In this document: positions 11,158 through 21,874 of the stretch, one piece after another
How the letters are laid out: every line of letters starts with the position of its first letter
Position numbering within the stretch: the first letter of the stretch is position 1
From: Entomortierella parvispora
Taxonomy: Eukaryota; Mortierellomycota; Mortierellomycetes; Mortierellales; Mortierellaceae
Assembly (NCBI GenBank): GCA_963573315.1
Contig: OY752140.1
Coordinates: 1 to 64,000 of the forward strand
DNA length: 64,000 bases
Direction: 5' to 3'
Made by a program: the position numbers and the translations under genes
Notes under the pieces: generated by a model
The model's input: the letters and a program-made list of their open reading frames with translations, nothing else
What the model was told of the DNA's origin: nothing
Databases searched by the model: none

Positions 11158-14100
11158 ATGCAGATGCTTACAAAGGTACTGGGTGCTTCTCTCTTCACAA
11201 CCAGGAATGCTCTGCAGCCACGCTCAGAGTCTCATCTCCTCTTCTCTCTCTTTCTTCTCTCTATCTCCTTATCTCTCTCTCTAGTTCGAGTCGAAAAGCA
11301 ACCGAGTCAAGGGCATCGCGTTCCATCCTAAACGACCTTGGATTCTTGCCGCTCTCCACAATGGCTCCGTACAGCTTTGGGATTACCGCATGGGAACTCT
11401 CTTGGAGCGCTTTGATGAACATGATGGTAACCATCTCATGATTTCATCCTTCACATGACACTGGAGATGGGAGAATAACTAATCTGGTCTACATTTGGGA
11501 AATAGGTCCCGTTCGAGGTGTTTCCTTCCATCCCTCTCAGCCCCTCTTTGTCTCGGCAGGAGACGATTATAAGATCAAAGTCTGGAACTACAAGACTCGC
11601 CGCTGCTTGTTCACACTGACCGGACATCTGGACTATGTCCGCACCGTGTACTTCCACCACGAATACCCTTGGATCCTCAGTTGCTCAGATGATCAGACAA
11701 TCCGCATCTGGAACTGGCAATCGCGCAATTGTATCGCCATCCTCACAGGACACAATCACTATGTGTTTTCCGCCCAGTTTCATCCAAAGGAGGATTTGAT
11801 TGTGTCTGCATCCTTGGATCAAACCGTTCGCGTTTGGGACTTTTCTGGCAAGTACATCAGAGAGTTCGTTTTTCATCGATGCTCCCCTGCAGAGGACTAA
11901 TCGACCTCTACCTTGTACAGGCCTTCGAAAAAAGAACGCCGCCCCGGGCACTGTCTCCTATGACGAAAGTGCACATCGTGCGTCACAGCAAGCTGACATT
12001 TTTGGCAGCACAGATGCCATTGTGAAGTTCGTTCTGGAAGGACATGACCGCAGCGTTAACTGGGCAACTTTCCATCCCACGCTTCCCCTGATTGTGTCTG
12101 CTGGCGATGATCGTCAGGTTAAACTCTGGCGTATGAATGGTAATGACCCGAACTGAGGTGGCTGTTTTAGAAAATGGGTTGAAAGTCTATGATGGAGCCT
12201 CTAACTTCGCAGGAACTTTCGACTTGTAGAAACCAAGGCGTGGGAAGTGGACACTTGCCGTGGACACACTAACAACGTATCCAGCGCACTTTTTCACCAG
12301 CGTCAAGAATTGATTATTTCCGTTGCCGAAGACAAATGCATCCGTGTCTGGGACATGTCCAAGCGCACAGCTGTCCAGACTTTCCGTCGCGAGCATGATC
12401 GTTTCTGGGCTTTGACTGCTCACCCTGAATTGAACCTCTTTGCAGCTGGTAAGTTGGAATTGTGACTGAGATGGAATTTCTTCTGGAATCTGACTGACTT
12501 GGATGTTGATCTACTATTTCCTGCTCTTGTTAGGACATGACAATGGCCTTATCGTTTTCAAATTGGAGAGAGAGCGACCGGCGTACGCTGTTCATCAATC
12601 GAATCTGTTCTATGTCAAGGACAAGTACTTGCGTGTGTACGACTATGCGACCTCCCAGGATACTGCCGTTCTATCAGTTCGCAGAGCTGGTTCACAGTTT
12701 GTGCAGCCCAGAGCCCTTTCTTACAATCCTGCAGAGCGCGCTGTTCTGATCACCTCAACTGTCGATGGTGGTACTTACGAGCTGTACAGTCTCCCCAAGG
12801 ACTTCAATGGAGGCGAGGCGCGCGAGCCGTCCAATGAAGGAAAACGCGGAGTCGGCAACTCGGCCATCTTCATTGCCCGCAACCGATTTGCTGTCTTGGA
12901 GAAGGCCAACCAGACCATTACCATCCGCGACTTGCAGAACAACAGCACAAAGTCGTTCAAGACCCCCAGCATGGTGAATGAGATCTTTTACGCTGGCACT
13001 GGACAGCTGCTTCTTAGCACCCCAACATCGGTCATTCTCTTTGATATTCAGCAGCGCAAGGTCATCTCGGAAGTGACCACTCCTCCAGTCAAATACGTGG
13101 TTTGGTCCGCTGACATGTCGTACATGGCACTGTTGAGCAAGCACACCATCACCATCGCCAACAAATCCTTGGAGCAGACCTGCCTTATCCACGAGACGAT
13201 CAGGATTAAGAGTGCCGCCTGGGACGAAAGTGGCATTTTGATCTACTCTACTCTCAACCACATCAAATACGCTCTTCCTCAGGGGTAAGCTGCAGTATAT
13301 CAGAAAGTCTCTGGACCACTTGTGTGAATGTTGAATTGTGACTAACTTTGCTTGACATTTCTTTACTAGTGACAATGGCATCATTCGCACGCTCGATCAG
13401 CCTATCTACCTGACCCGCATCAAGGGAAAGAACGTGTACTGCTTGGATCGCGACGGCAAGACCCGTGCCATCGCTATCGACCCCACAGAGTACCGCTTCA
13501 AGCAGGCCCTCACTAAGCGCAACTATGACGAGGTGTTGCAGATCATCCGCAATTCGAACCTGGTCGGACAGTCCATCATTGCCTATCTCCAAAAGAAGGG
13601 CTACCCAGAAATCGCTCTTCACTTTGTTCGCGAGGACAAGACCCGTTTCGAATTGGCTCTGGAATGCGGCAATCTTGAAGTCGGCCTGGAGACTGCCAGA
13701 ACCATGGACAAGGAGGAATGCTGGGCCAAGCTTGCACAGGAGGCTCTTCGCCAGGGCAACCATCAGATTGTGGAGATGTGCTATCAGCGCACTAAGAACT
13801 TTGACAGACTCTCGTTCTTGTATCTGGCGACTGGCAACACTGACAAGCTGAACAAGATGCTCAAGATCGCCGAGTTGCGCGGCGATGCCATGTCTCGTTT
13901 CCACAACTCGCTTTTCTTGGGCAACGTCGAGGAGCGTGTCCGCCTGTTGCAGGAAGTGGGTCAAGGTAAGTCAATGCACTCCTTTACCACCGTTTATTTA
14001 TCATTTCCATTACTTCTGTTTTGACACTCACAAACGTTGGTGTCTGAACGTGAATATAGCACCATTGGCTTATATCACCGCTAGAACCCATGGCATGCAT

Positions 14101-15718
14101 GAAGTCGCGGAAGAAATCCTGACCACCGCGGGACTCACTCTGGAAGACGTTGCCGATCTCCCTACCCAGGGCTCGCTTTTGGTTCCTCCCAGACCCATCA
14201 TGCGTGTTCACGACTCTAACTGGCCTCAACTTGCAGTGTCTCGCAGCTACTTTGAGGGTGCGTTTACTGGCGATATGGAAGGCGTTGCTATCCCTGCTCA
14301 ACCAGCAGCCGCTGCAGCAGAGTCCCAGGAAGATCAGTGGGGCATGGATGACGAATTCAGCATCCCTGCTCTTGAGCACAAGGGTGCTTCACTTGCGCCA
14401 GTGATGAGTGACGCCCTGGACATGGACGGTGATGGTGGATGGGACATGGATGCTGACTTGACAGCAGAGTTGCATGCCGCCACTGGAGCTCTTGTTGCCG
14501 AGGACACTGGCTTGGTGATCCCAGTTGCAGGACAGAGCGAGGGCGAGATCTGGTGCCAGAACTCGCCTCTTGCTGCAGACCATGTCGCGGCTGGAGCATT
14601 CGAATCTGCCATGCAGGTAAGGCTGCAGCGACCTTTTCATTGGTGCTTCGTGTGCGGTACTCTCATTATGAACTGGACCCAATATTTAACTTGACTTTAT
14701 CTTGCATCAATAGCTTCTCAACCGTCAAGTCGGCGCTGTTAACTTTGAGCCTCTCAAGGATCAGTTCCTGTCCATCTTCCAAGCCAGTCGCGCCATTTTG
14801 ACTGCCAATGAGGGCATGCCTTCCGTCGTGTTGCCTGTGCGACGCAACCCCAGCGAGACCGATCAGAGACGTGCTTTACCTGTGCTGGCCAAGAGCTTCC
14901 AGTCTTTGATTGCCAAGGAGCTTCAGGAAGGCTACAAGGCCACCACAGCCAACAAGCTGACCGAAGCATGCACCTTATTCAGGAGTATCTTACAGTCACT
15001 ATTGCTCACGATTGTCACGCAGTCATCTGAGGCCGAGGAGGTATGTATACTGTTAAATCATAGGTCTGGATGATCCAGCTTTTAACAAGCCCACGTCGCT
15101 TGAATAATTCACTAGGTTCTTCAATTGGTCGGTGTCTGTCGAGAATACCTTCTGGGCTTGAGCATTGAATTGAGCCGCCGAGAATGTCAGAATGATAATT
15201 CGCCTGAGGGCGTCAAGCGGATGTTGGATCTTGCTGCCTACTTTACTAGCGCTCAGCTCCAGCCCAAGCATATGATTATCAGTTTGCGGACGGCCATGAC
15301 CGCCTGCTACAAGCATAAGAACTTGCTTTCTGCACAAACATTTGCTCGCCGTCTCTTGGAGCTGGCCCCCTCTGGACATCCGGCTGTGACTCTTGCTCGA
15401 CAGATTCAACAGGTCGCTGAGCGAAACCCTCGTGATGAGATCCAGCTGGACTATGACCAGGTAAGAAAAGTGTCAATATTTTCTTCCAAAAATTGCAACT
15501 AGGATGATTCTGATATTTTCACATTCTCGATTCTCTTCTAGTTCAATTCGTTCGTGGTATGCGGTATTTCATATACCCCGATTTATAGAGGATCATCAAG
15601 CGTGCAATGTCCTTACTGCAGGGCTCATTTTAAACCCGAATTTCAAGGAAATCTGTGCACCATCTGTGACATAGCTCAGGTCGGTGGAACTGGCACGGGC
15701 ATGGTGGTCATGGCCTAG
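11158..15718 (+). CDS. COPA: Coatomer subunit alpha (alpha-COP)
   Basis: Encodes the alpha subunit of the COPI coat, which with beta'- and epsilon-COP forms the outer cage of Golgi-to-ER vesicles and binds dilysine cargo. Eleven exons: 11158-11175, 11285-11426, 11506-11847, 11921-12139, 12230-12448, 12534-13284, 13370-13965, 14060-14616, 14714-15040, 15116-15460, 15542-15718. They join in frame to 1,230 residues, the usual length. The N-terminus [19 protein letters not shown] is diagnostic. Seven WD40 blades follow ([45 protein letters not shown]), then the alpha-solenoid ([20 protein letters not shown]) and the C-terminal domain ending in a CxxC-type segment ([10 protein letters not shown]...[13 protein letters not shown]). 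Exon 1 is only 18 nt. Intron 3 must start with GC (11848) to give SGLRKKN, making it a GC-AG intron. An AATAAA follows the stop. Confidence 0.97.
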
Positions 15719-15735
15719 ACATAGCTCGCAGGTAT

Positions 15736-15741
15736 AATAAA
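15736..15741 (+). terminator. AATAAA polyadenylation signal of COPA
   Basis: AATAAA lies 18 bp after the COPA stop and only 170 bp before the next ATG, in an AT-rich stretch fitting 3'-end formation. Assigned by position. Confidence 0.5.
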
Positions 15742-15907
15742 GGATATATTATTGTGCCTTTCATCTGAAAGTGACCCACTGATTATATTGTATTCCCATG
15801 GGTAAGTTATTCCGACCCAAAATATTATGAGCAGTCACATAATTACTCTGACGAATAAAAAAAAAAAAAAGAAAGATTGAAGGAAAGAAACTCTTTCCCC
15901 TGCATCC

Positions 15908-16825
15908 ATGTCGACAACTCGTTCATCCTCCCCTTCTCCTCCAGCCGCTCTTTCTCCGTCTCCCCAAGCCTCTCTCTCTCCTCCTGGCTCTCCTACTGGC
16001 AGTGCACCGTTGTCAGATGATGATGACGATGGTCTCCCCGAGGAACTTACAATTCAATTGAATCTTCGAAAACTTCCAGCACTTGCAGCTCATAACCGGA
16101 AACTTAACGACTTGCCTGATCCACCTCCGTGGAAACACAGCTGTAGACGGGATTCATATCACTTGCTGTGCGCACGAATTCGGGAATGCATCCCGACTCG
16201 TCTCCCTGGAGTACGCTGGCCACTTGATGCACAGCCATATGTTAAACCCTCCAAGCATGCCTCGGCGAAACTTTTCCAGCTACTGGACGAACAAAATTAT
16301 TTGGACGCACTTGGACGAGCATATCGCATGGAGCTAAAACGTGGAATTCGTCCCGACAAGATTCTTGTTCACATCTTTGCTTACCTACAATATCCGGAAG
16401 CTCGCACAGTACCAGCAGGGACAGGAGGCACTGGATCAACAATCCAACGGGCTACAGCACCGCGGAAGGCAGCAGCTTGTCAGCGGATTCAGCAAGCAGT
16501 GGAGCAAGGGCAGCTGACTGAGCCTGGGCCAATCACGCAGATTCTTCTCACTCAAAGACTTGCTCAGGATGTGCGATTGCCCGATCCAGACGAACCTCTT
16601 CAAATCCCAGCCACAGCGACGTTCGTCCAAGCACAGCACTTGGATGCACAGCGAGCGCAGTATGATAAAAGAAGGCAAGAGCAAGAGGCATTGGATGGGG
16701 CAACCTACAAACGGATAAGGATCAGAATTCAGGACGCGGTACATACACTGGATGTGGATGTAGAAAGCTTAAGGATCGCTCTGAATCTTCCTCATTATGG
16801 CTTGGATGGACTTGGTCGACTTTAG
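15908..16825 (+). CDS. Unknown acidic-start protein, TAG followed by in-frame tail
   Basis: A single-exon 305-residue ORF. I do not recognise it. Residues 1-35 are Ser/Pro-rich, then comes an acidic DDDDDG stretch and a basic, possibly helical body (WKHSCRRDSYHLLCARIREC; LLDEQNYLDALGRAYRMELK; QRAQYDKRRQEQEALDGATYKRIRIRIQ). There is no signal peptide or membrane segment. The start is the first ATG, 190 bp after COPA, preceded by an A-run. After the TAG at 16823-16825 the same frame stays open for 20 codons (QVDLPRPQEDMDDVDHADSD) to a TGA at 16888. The acidic tail looks protein-like, so the TAG may be a recent nonsense change or a readthrough site. Low codon bias and lack of a domain keep this uncertain. 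Confidence 0.6.
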   Translation: MSTTRSSSPSPPAALSPSPQASLSPPGSPTGSAPLSDDDDDGLPEELTIQLNLRKLPALAAHNRKLNDLPDPPPWKHSCRRDSYHLLCARIRECIPTRLPGVRWPLDAQPYVKPSKHASAKLFQLLDEQNYLDALGRAYRMELKRGIRPDKILVHIFAYLQYPEARTVPAGTGGTGSTIQRATAPRKAAACQRIQQAVEQGQLTEPGPITQILLTQRLAQDVRLPDPDEPLQIPATATFVQAQHLDAQRAQYDKRRQEQEALDGATYKRIRIRIQDAVHTLDVDVESLRIALNLPHYGLDGLGRL

Positions 16826-16926
16826 CAAGTCGATCTTCCTCGCCCACAGGAGGACATGGATGATGTTGATCATGCCGATTCTGACTGAGTCTGCTTTATT
16901 ATGATATTATGAACAACATAAGACGA

Positions 16927-17988
16927 TCATGCGCCGAAATTGTCCTCTCTCAACCCATCAGCCTCATATCCGCAATGTGAAAACAAATTGACTGCCAAGG
17001 ACTGCCTACTAGCACATGCTTTGAGTGCAAGGTCCAGAACGAGCTCTGGTGTCTTACCGAAGACAAGATTTGCGTTCTTTAAAATAAAGCGTTTTGACAA
17101 AGAGAAGCCAACTTCGATCGGGTTCAGCTGGGGTGAATAGGGAGGAAGAAAGATGAGAAAAGCCCCTCGACTCTCAATGGCCTCTCTAAACTCACTATAC
17201 ATATGAATGCGAGCATTGTCTATGATCACGATGGAGTTTGGCATAGGGTATGGTTGCAGGTGAGGTAAGATCTTGTTGACAAACGCGTCATGAAAAGATT
17301 GACGCGTAAATGTTCCTGTAGTGAATTCCCATGCAAGGAAACCTTTGTGATTGAGAGCTGCCAATGCCGAAACACGTATCCCACGCGAGAAAGGGAGATT
17401 AACGATCGCTGCGGTGTTGATAGCGGACCATGCATACTGTCTTAATGATGCTCGTCCATCCTTGCTTGTCTCATCGATAAACACCAGCTGCTCTGGGAAA
17501 AGGTATAGCTCCTCCAAGTTCTGCTTGAAAGCCTTGATTTCCTCTGGGTTTGACTCTCGAGCTCGCTTCTGCAGCTTTTTTCTTGTCAATTGAAGGTCTT
17601 GTCGCAAGGCACGGCAAATCGTAGGAATAGAAACGTTTTCTTGCGTCGGAAATTCTTCCCTGATTGCCTCTTGTAGTTCCTCAAGAAAGAAGCAAGGATG
17701 ATCGCTAGCGTAGGACTTGACAAACTGCAGTACTTCCTGAGGCCATCGAGATTTGCACCTGCGAGTGTGCTCGACGTGAACGTTGCCTGTTTCATTGAAG
17801 TGTTCTATTAAAAAAAATGAGTGACTGAGAAATTGTAATTTGGCGACTTTGCTCCATCGTTGCTTACTGCTCCATTGCTTCAATGTGGACTGAGAAATGC
17901 TCAAAATCACCGATACAACATACCGGGGCATTCCCATAATGTTGTAGAGGGTGATAGCGCGCCATCGAAGATCATCCGAGAACGTCAT
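16927..17988 (-). CDS. IS630/Tc1-mariner-like transposase
   Basis: A DDE transposase of the IS630/Tc1 group. From the start MTFSDDLRWRAITLYNIMGM come a helix-turn-helix region (MPRYVVSVILSISQSTLKQW), a second DNA-binding region (VSIPTICRALRQDLQLTRKKLQKRA) and the catalytic triad: D in LVFIDETSKDGR, D in SIVIIDNARIH and E in QLNPIEVGFSLSKR, preceded by the family block FLPPYSPQLNP. All three acidic residues are present. I start at 17,988; the frame is open upstream to an ATG at 18,096 that lies inside a hairpin. A 63-nt, frame-neutral segment (17805-17867) with GTAAGC and TTTAATAG ends interrupts the HTH linker and looks like an intron; without it the protein is 332 residues. The gene is nearly intact and convergent with the unknown gene to its left. 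Clear terminal inverted repeats flanking it were not found. Confidence 0.85.
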   Translation of the reverse strand: MTFSDDLRWRAITLYNIMGMPRYVVSVILSISQSTLKQWSSKQRWSKVAKLQFLSHSFFLIEHFNETGNVHVEHTRRCKSRWPQEVLQFVKSYASDHPCFFLEELQEAIREEFPTQENVSIPTICRALRQDLQLTRKKLQKRARESNPEEIKAFKQNLEELYLFPEQLVFIDETSKDGRASLRQYAWSAINTAAIVNLPFSRGIRVSALAALNHKGFLAWEFTTGTFTRQSFHDAFVNKILPHLQPYPMPNSIVIIDNARIHMYSEFREAIESRGAFLIFLPPYSPQLNPIEVGFSLSKRFILKNANLVFGKTPELVLDLALKACASRQSLAVNLFSHCGYEADGLREDNFGA

Positions 17989-18048
17989 TTGGGGGTGAGA
18001 GAAAGGATTATGAAAGTACTCACTCATGTCCGCGTATTTATATACCTG

Positions 18049-18124
18049 CCCAACGAATATTGTATTACTCATCTTTTTGACCTTATGAATGGACAAAAAG
18101 ATGAGTAATACAATATTCGTTGGG
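18049..18124. repeat. 31-bp perfect foldback beside the transposase
   Basis: Bases 18049-18079 and 18094-18124 are exact reverse complements over 31 bp with a 14-bp spacer. The arms begin CCCAACGAATATTGTATTAC. The structure sits just upstream of the likely transposase start, and the upstream ATG at 18,096 lies within it. It could be a tiny foldback element, two abutting terminal repeats from head-to-head insertion, or a transposase-binding site. I see no matching copy at the far end of the transposase gene. Confidence 0.85.
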
Positions 18125-18425
18125 GAAGATTATGTTATCATCACTCTTCTGGCACTAGCAACGTGTTGCTTCACGGTGTAAACTGGATGTGAGTGTATAA
18201 TATGCTTGCAGGGGCATTGTTTTTAAACGGAGACGAACTTTAATTATACACGGTGGCTTAGATATCCCCAACATTTTAAAGTCATGATAACTGCTCAATT
18301 TATTTTTTTTAGGTGAAAAGCACAATAAATATTATACTATTATTATAATATTATGTTTATTACGGCTGAGTGGGCATTATGGTGTACACTTTATCTATAT
18401 AGTCTTTATCCTACGAATCCTCCAT
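18125..18425. other. AT-rich intergenic spacer
   Basis: About 300 bp, AT-rich (runs of TATTATAATATTATG near 18,340), between the foldback and the 3' end of the next gene. No feature recognised; it may be the flank of the mobile insertion. Confidence 0.4.
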
Positions 18426-20212
18426 CTAAAAGTCGAGAGAAAACTTGGGTGTGGCAATCGACTCGGAGTTGTCCTTTGTCTCTAGAGTAGCTTTTGCTTC
18501 TTGGATACCCCGCTGCACAATAAGTCGAACCCAGCTTTCAAGCTGGAATAGGTGGAACAGAGTATGAGATTGTCAGAGAAAATACAAAAAGTCTGGCCAA
18601 AGATATTGAAGAAATGTCAACAGTACCTGCTCTCGTCCCAAGTCAGTTTGCTTCACAATCTCGATAGGCTTGAAAGACCCCTCAGGAATTTTGAATTCGA
18701 GACGGAACTTGCACGCCCTTTCATTAGAATGAGGTATTACGTTTTGAATTAGACCATTATCAACTACATCGCTCGCTCCAATGTGTAAAAGTCACGAACA
18801 TACTGCATGAGAAACCTCCAGTTGTCGGCTCCTCTCCAAGTTCGAGTGGTCTCTTCATGGATCTTGTCCACTATTCCGAATGGCATGTTGGTCAGGCTAA
18901 CAAAGGCATTGAACACCATGCACATGATATATCCGTCGCTAGATGTCATTGAAACGAGCGTTAGTCTTGAATGTATGAAATCCTTTGCTTGCGTGGTTCG
19001 TGATCTTGTTGCCTACCTAAGTGCCTGTAGGAATCCATCTCGGTTTTTTGCAGGCGATGGGAGTGGTCCGCGAGATGATGGCTTGAAAAACTCGAGGAAA
19101 GCATGACAACGATCTACAGATGCAAGAACGATTAATATTGTTGCATCGTTTGACGTGTACACGGTCTTAGAAGTCATTGGTGACATTTTACCGAGACTGG
19201 GCACTTCCTCGTCAGTTGACCATGCTGAATCATCAATCCACTTTGGCAAAGATCCCTGGGATGCTGTCCCTGTTCTGTCTGACATGCTGAGCGAATCCGC
19301 AACAAGCAATTGCTCCAGCGGGGTCTCGATCTTGTCTGTTTGTGGTTTGAAAAGATGCTCTTGGACGACGGTGAGGTAGTTCTTCATTTCTGCACGCTCC
19401 TCCTCTAGGTCTCCATATTGAACTGCAGCGTAGCAATAACCATCTGGGCCGCTATCTCCTTCAACAACACGGTTCTCTTGTTCCAGAATTGAGAGCATCT
19501 CAATGACGGAAAGAGCCGCTTGACGATGTACTCTTAGCGCAGAAGACGTGAGCACAGGGGCATGCATCGAGTACTTGCGGATGGACGAAATGGCTCTAGT
19601 AGATGACTCGAGCAAGGCCAGGAGGTCGATGGAGACGCTATCGTAACGATGCTGCTGTTGAGTATTGATGGAACTGCTGGAACCATCCTTGCCGTGGCCA
19701 AGCTGCCGGGACTGGTCATCATCATCCAAGGAGAGAGGCGAATCTGGCTCGGGGGTATCATCGCTGTGTGGGTAACTGATAATACCCCAGACCTCGAGCA
19801 AGCTCTGAATATCGGCATGGCAGTGTCGGAGAAGCACCTCGGGACTTGGTGACTTTAGTCCAGATCGAGGGGTGACATACTGAAGATAGCTGCTTGCCCT
19901 TGCGAGCTCAAACTGCTCTTCGCTGAAACTACGCGGTGTTGGGAGTTGCTTTCGCGTGAGCACAAACCATCCTAGAGCCACAACTGTGAGCGGACATTGT
20001 TCCAATTAGTCCTTACCCTTCTCCTACGGAACCTCCTGAGGCGTAATATCGCTGCAGATACGTAATAGAGCCCAGGGCTCTGATACTGGCGCGCTTTTTT
20101 GCGCTGCTTGCGAACTGTCGAGTCTGTCTTTGGGTAGCAGGTGAGGGAAAGAGTTTGAGTCATATTGTACAGATTGATGAGAATACAGCCAGCGCTGTAG
20201 CGAAGAGTTCAT
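18426..20212 (-). CDS. Calponin-homology-like domain protein, function unknown
   Basis: Five exons (20062-20212, 19017-19983, 18804-18938, 18627-18717, 18426-18542) join in frame to 486 residues. Exons 1 and 2 meet as WALLLVALGWFVLTRKQL. The middle is Ser/Asp/Gln-rich with short predicted helices. The C-terminal 140 residues read FLQALSDGYIMCMVFNAF, FGIVDKIHEETTRTWRGADN, WRFLMQACKFRLEFKIPEGS, then a TDLGREQLESWVRLIVQRG-like helix. That order, LxDGxxLCxxxNxx...NxxxFLxACK...TVDLxE...L, is the calponin-homology fold, which usually binds actin or microtubule partners. I see the domain by alignment of motifs only; no named family member is recognised. It is divergent from the reticulon gene across 1.66 kb, with a TATAAA upstream at about 20,226-20,231. 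Confidence 0.7.
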
Positions 20213-21874
20213 GCTTACCGTGGCTTTATATAGCCCTCAGCGAATCTTAGGGCACTCATAGCAGGAGTATTACTTGGGGGATAATGAACAAGGAGTGTAT
20301 GTCGTATTTCAGGAAAGAAAGTCGCGCAGGGATTGTTGTTTGTTGGGGGAAAGTGTAGAACTCAGGAGCTGATGTAGTGGGAGGATATAAACTCGAGCAG
20401 AGAACAGAGATCTCTTCGAGTACTGGAATGGGGTCAAGGGAGTGGATGGCGGGAAGACAAGGGAAAAAGAGAAAGAGAGAGAGAGAGAGAAAGAAAGAGA
20501 GAGTGAAAAAAGGGTTGGAGCGTGTCGCCAAGCGCAGGACAAAGTTCCAAGCGAACGGGACTGAAAGTGGGATGGGATGAGCTGGATGGGCTGGATCACG
20601 AATCCGTGGTGGGATCAAGTGTCAAGGAGCGAAGACTGGGCTCGATAAACGACGGAGAAGAAGAGGACAGGAAAGGGATGGGCTCGATTGGAGAAAAGTA
20701 GAAGAAAAGTGCGAGTAAAGAACAGGATGGAGGATGGGAGGATGGGAAGCGTTCGAGGTTGCCGGAGAGCCATCGGTCGGTTGCAAGGATCCTGGCCGCT
20801 AAAGTGGCTTTTGCCCCGCAGAGAGCAGAAAAAGAGGGGAGGCTGATCTTGCCTTGGAGATCTGGCTTGATGACAAGTGCACGGCTGCGCTCAACGATCC
20901 CTGATGGACAGAGCGTGGGACTGAGTATGAGTCCTCCAAGCTGAAGAAAAGTCGAGTTCAACATCTAACGTCCGTCAACGATGCGTCGTAGTTGTAGCCA
21001 TACTGTGCAGCAGTCCGTCCTGTCGTGTCAACGGATGGGCCAAGTAATCTCACCACCTTCAAGTCCTCACGTTTGTTAGCCTTCTCCTGACCATCCTCTC
21101 CTTTTTCATCCCATCGATTTGGAGCTCATAAAAATACAACACGGAGGTGTTTTTCGCTTTCAAGACTTCTCTCTTCCTGTCTGGCGATGGCTGTGAGGCA
21201 GGCACTGGAAGCACCCTGTAACGTAAATGTTGGTGCAGGTTGTGGCAGTCATCGCAGTCGATACTCGGTGGGAGGAAATGATATCAAGCAAGGACCCCTT
21301 GGCGATGCATGTTGACCTTCTTCTGCAATCATGAGGGAGGGTAATCGATGTTCGACTCTCCTTTCCTCGCGTTTTACCCTGATTGACAATTGACACTCAC
21401 GGCAGTTCGAACGATAGTGTTTGTGTCGCAATTGTCAACCGAGAGTACGAAGATAGACAGGAAAGAACACTGGATAGTGGTGGGCCGGAAGGGGGAGAGG
21501 GACGTCGGCAGGGGGTCGTGGGACCCTTTCCTTCGCCTCCTACAACCGGACCAAACACCGAGTTGGTTCATGTTGGAATCAACTGCAGACGGCGAACGGG
21601 AGTGCAGCGTGAGTAAAGCACAAAAGCAGGGGGGGACAACACCCTCCCACAGGGGGCACTAGACTAAGGGTCTCTGGTCCGGTCTAGTTCATCGCGCCGT
21701 GTCACCACCGCTTCATCTTACCCACGCAACGCCGTCGATGCTCAAGGGACTCTCGACACCGCAAATCCATAAATAAGACGCGAGTACCCCCCGCTCTCCT
21801 TGCCCATCTTCCCACTTCTTTTCTTCGACACTTACTTTCCTTCCAAGAACCCACCCTTGCCTTCTCTTTCCATC
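20213..21874. other. Intergenic region between divergent genes
   Basis: Holds a GA-rich microsatellite (about 20,455-20,515, GAGAGAGAAAGAAAGAGAG) and several overlapping ORFs of 60-120 codons, none with a domain. Both flanking genes start outward from this region, so it should hold two promoters. A TATA-like ATAAATA lies near 21,768, about 105 bp before the reticulon ATG. Confidence 0.5.

Noticed and set aside
16889..16960. Left terminal inverted repeat of the transposase element
   Set aside because: No sequence here matches either arm of the foldback at 18049-18124 or the region beyond it.
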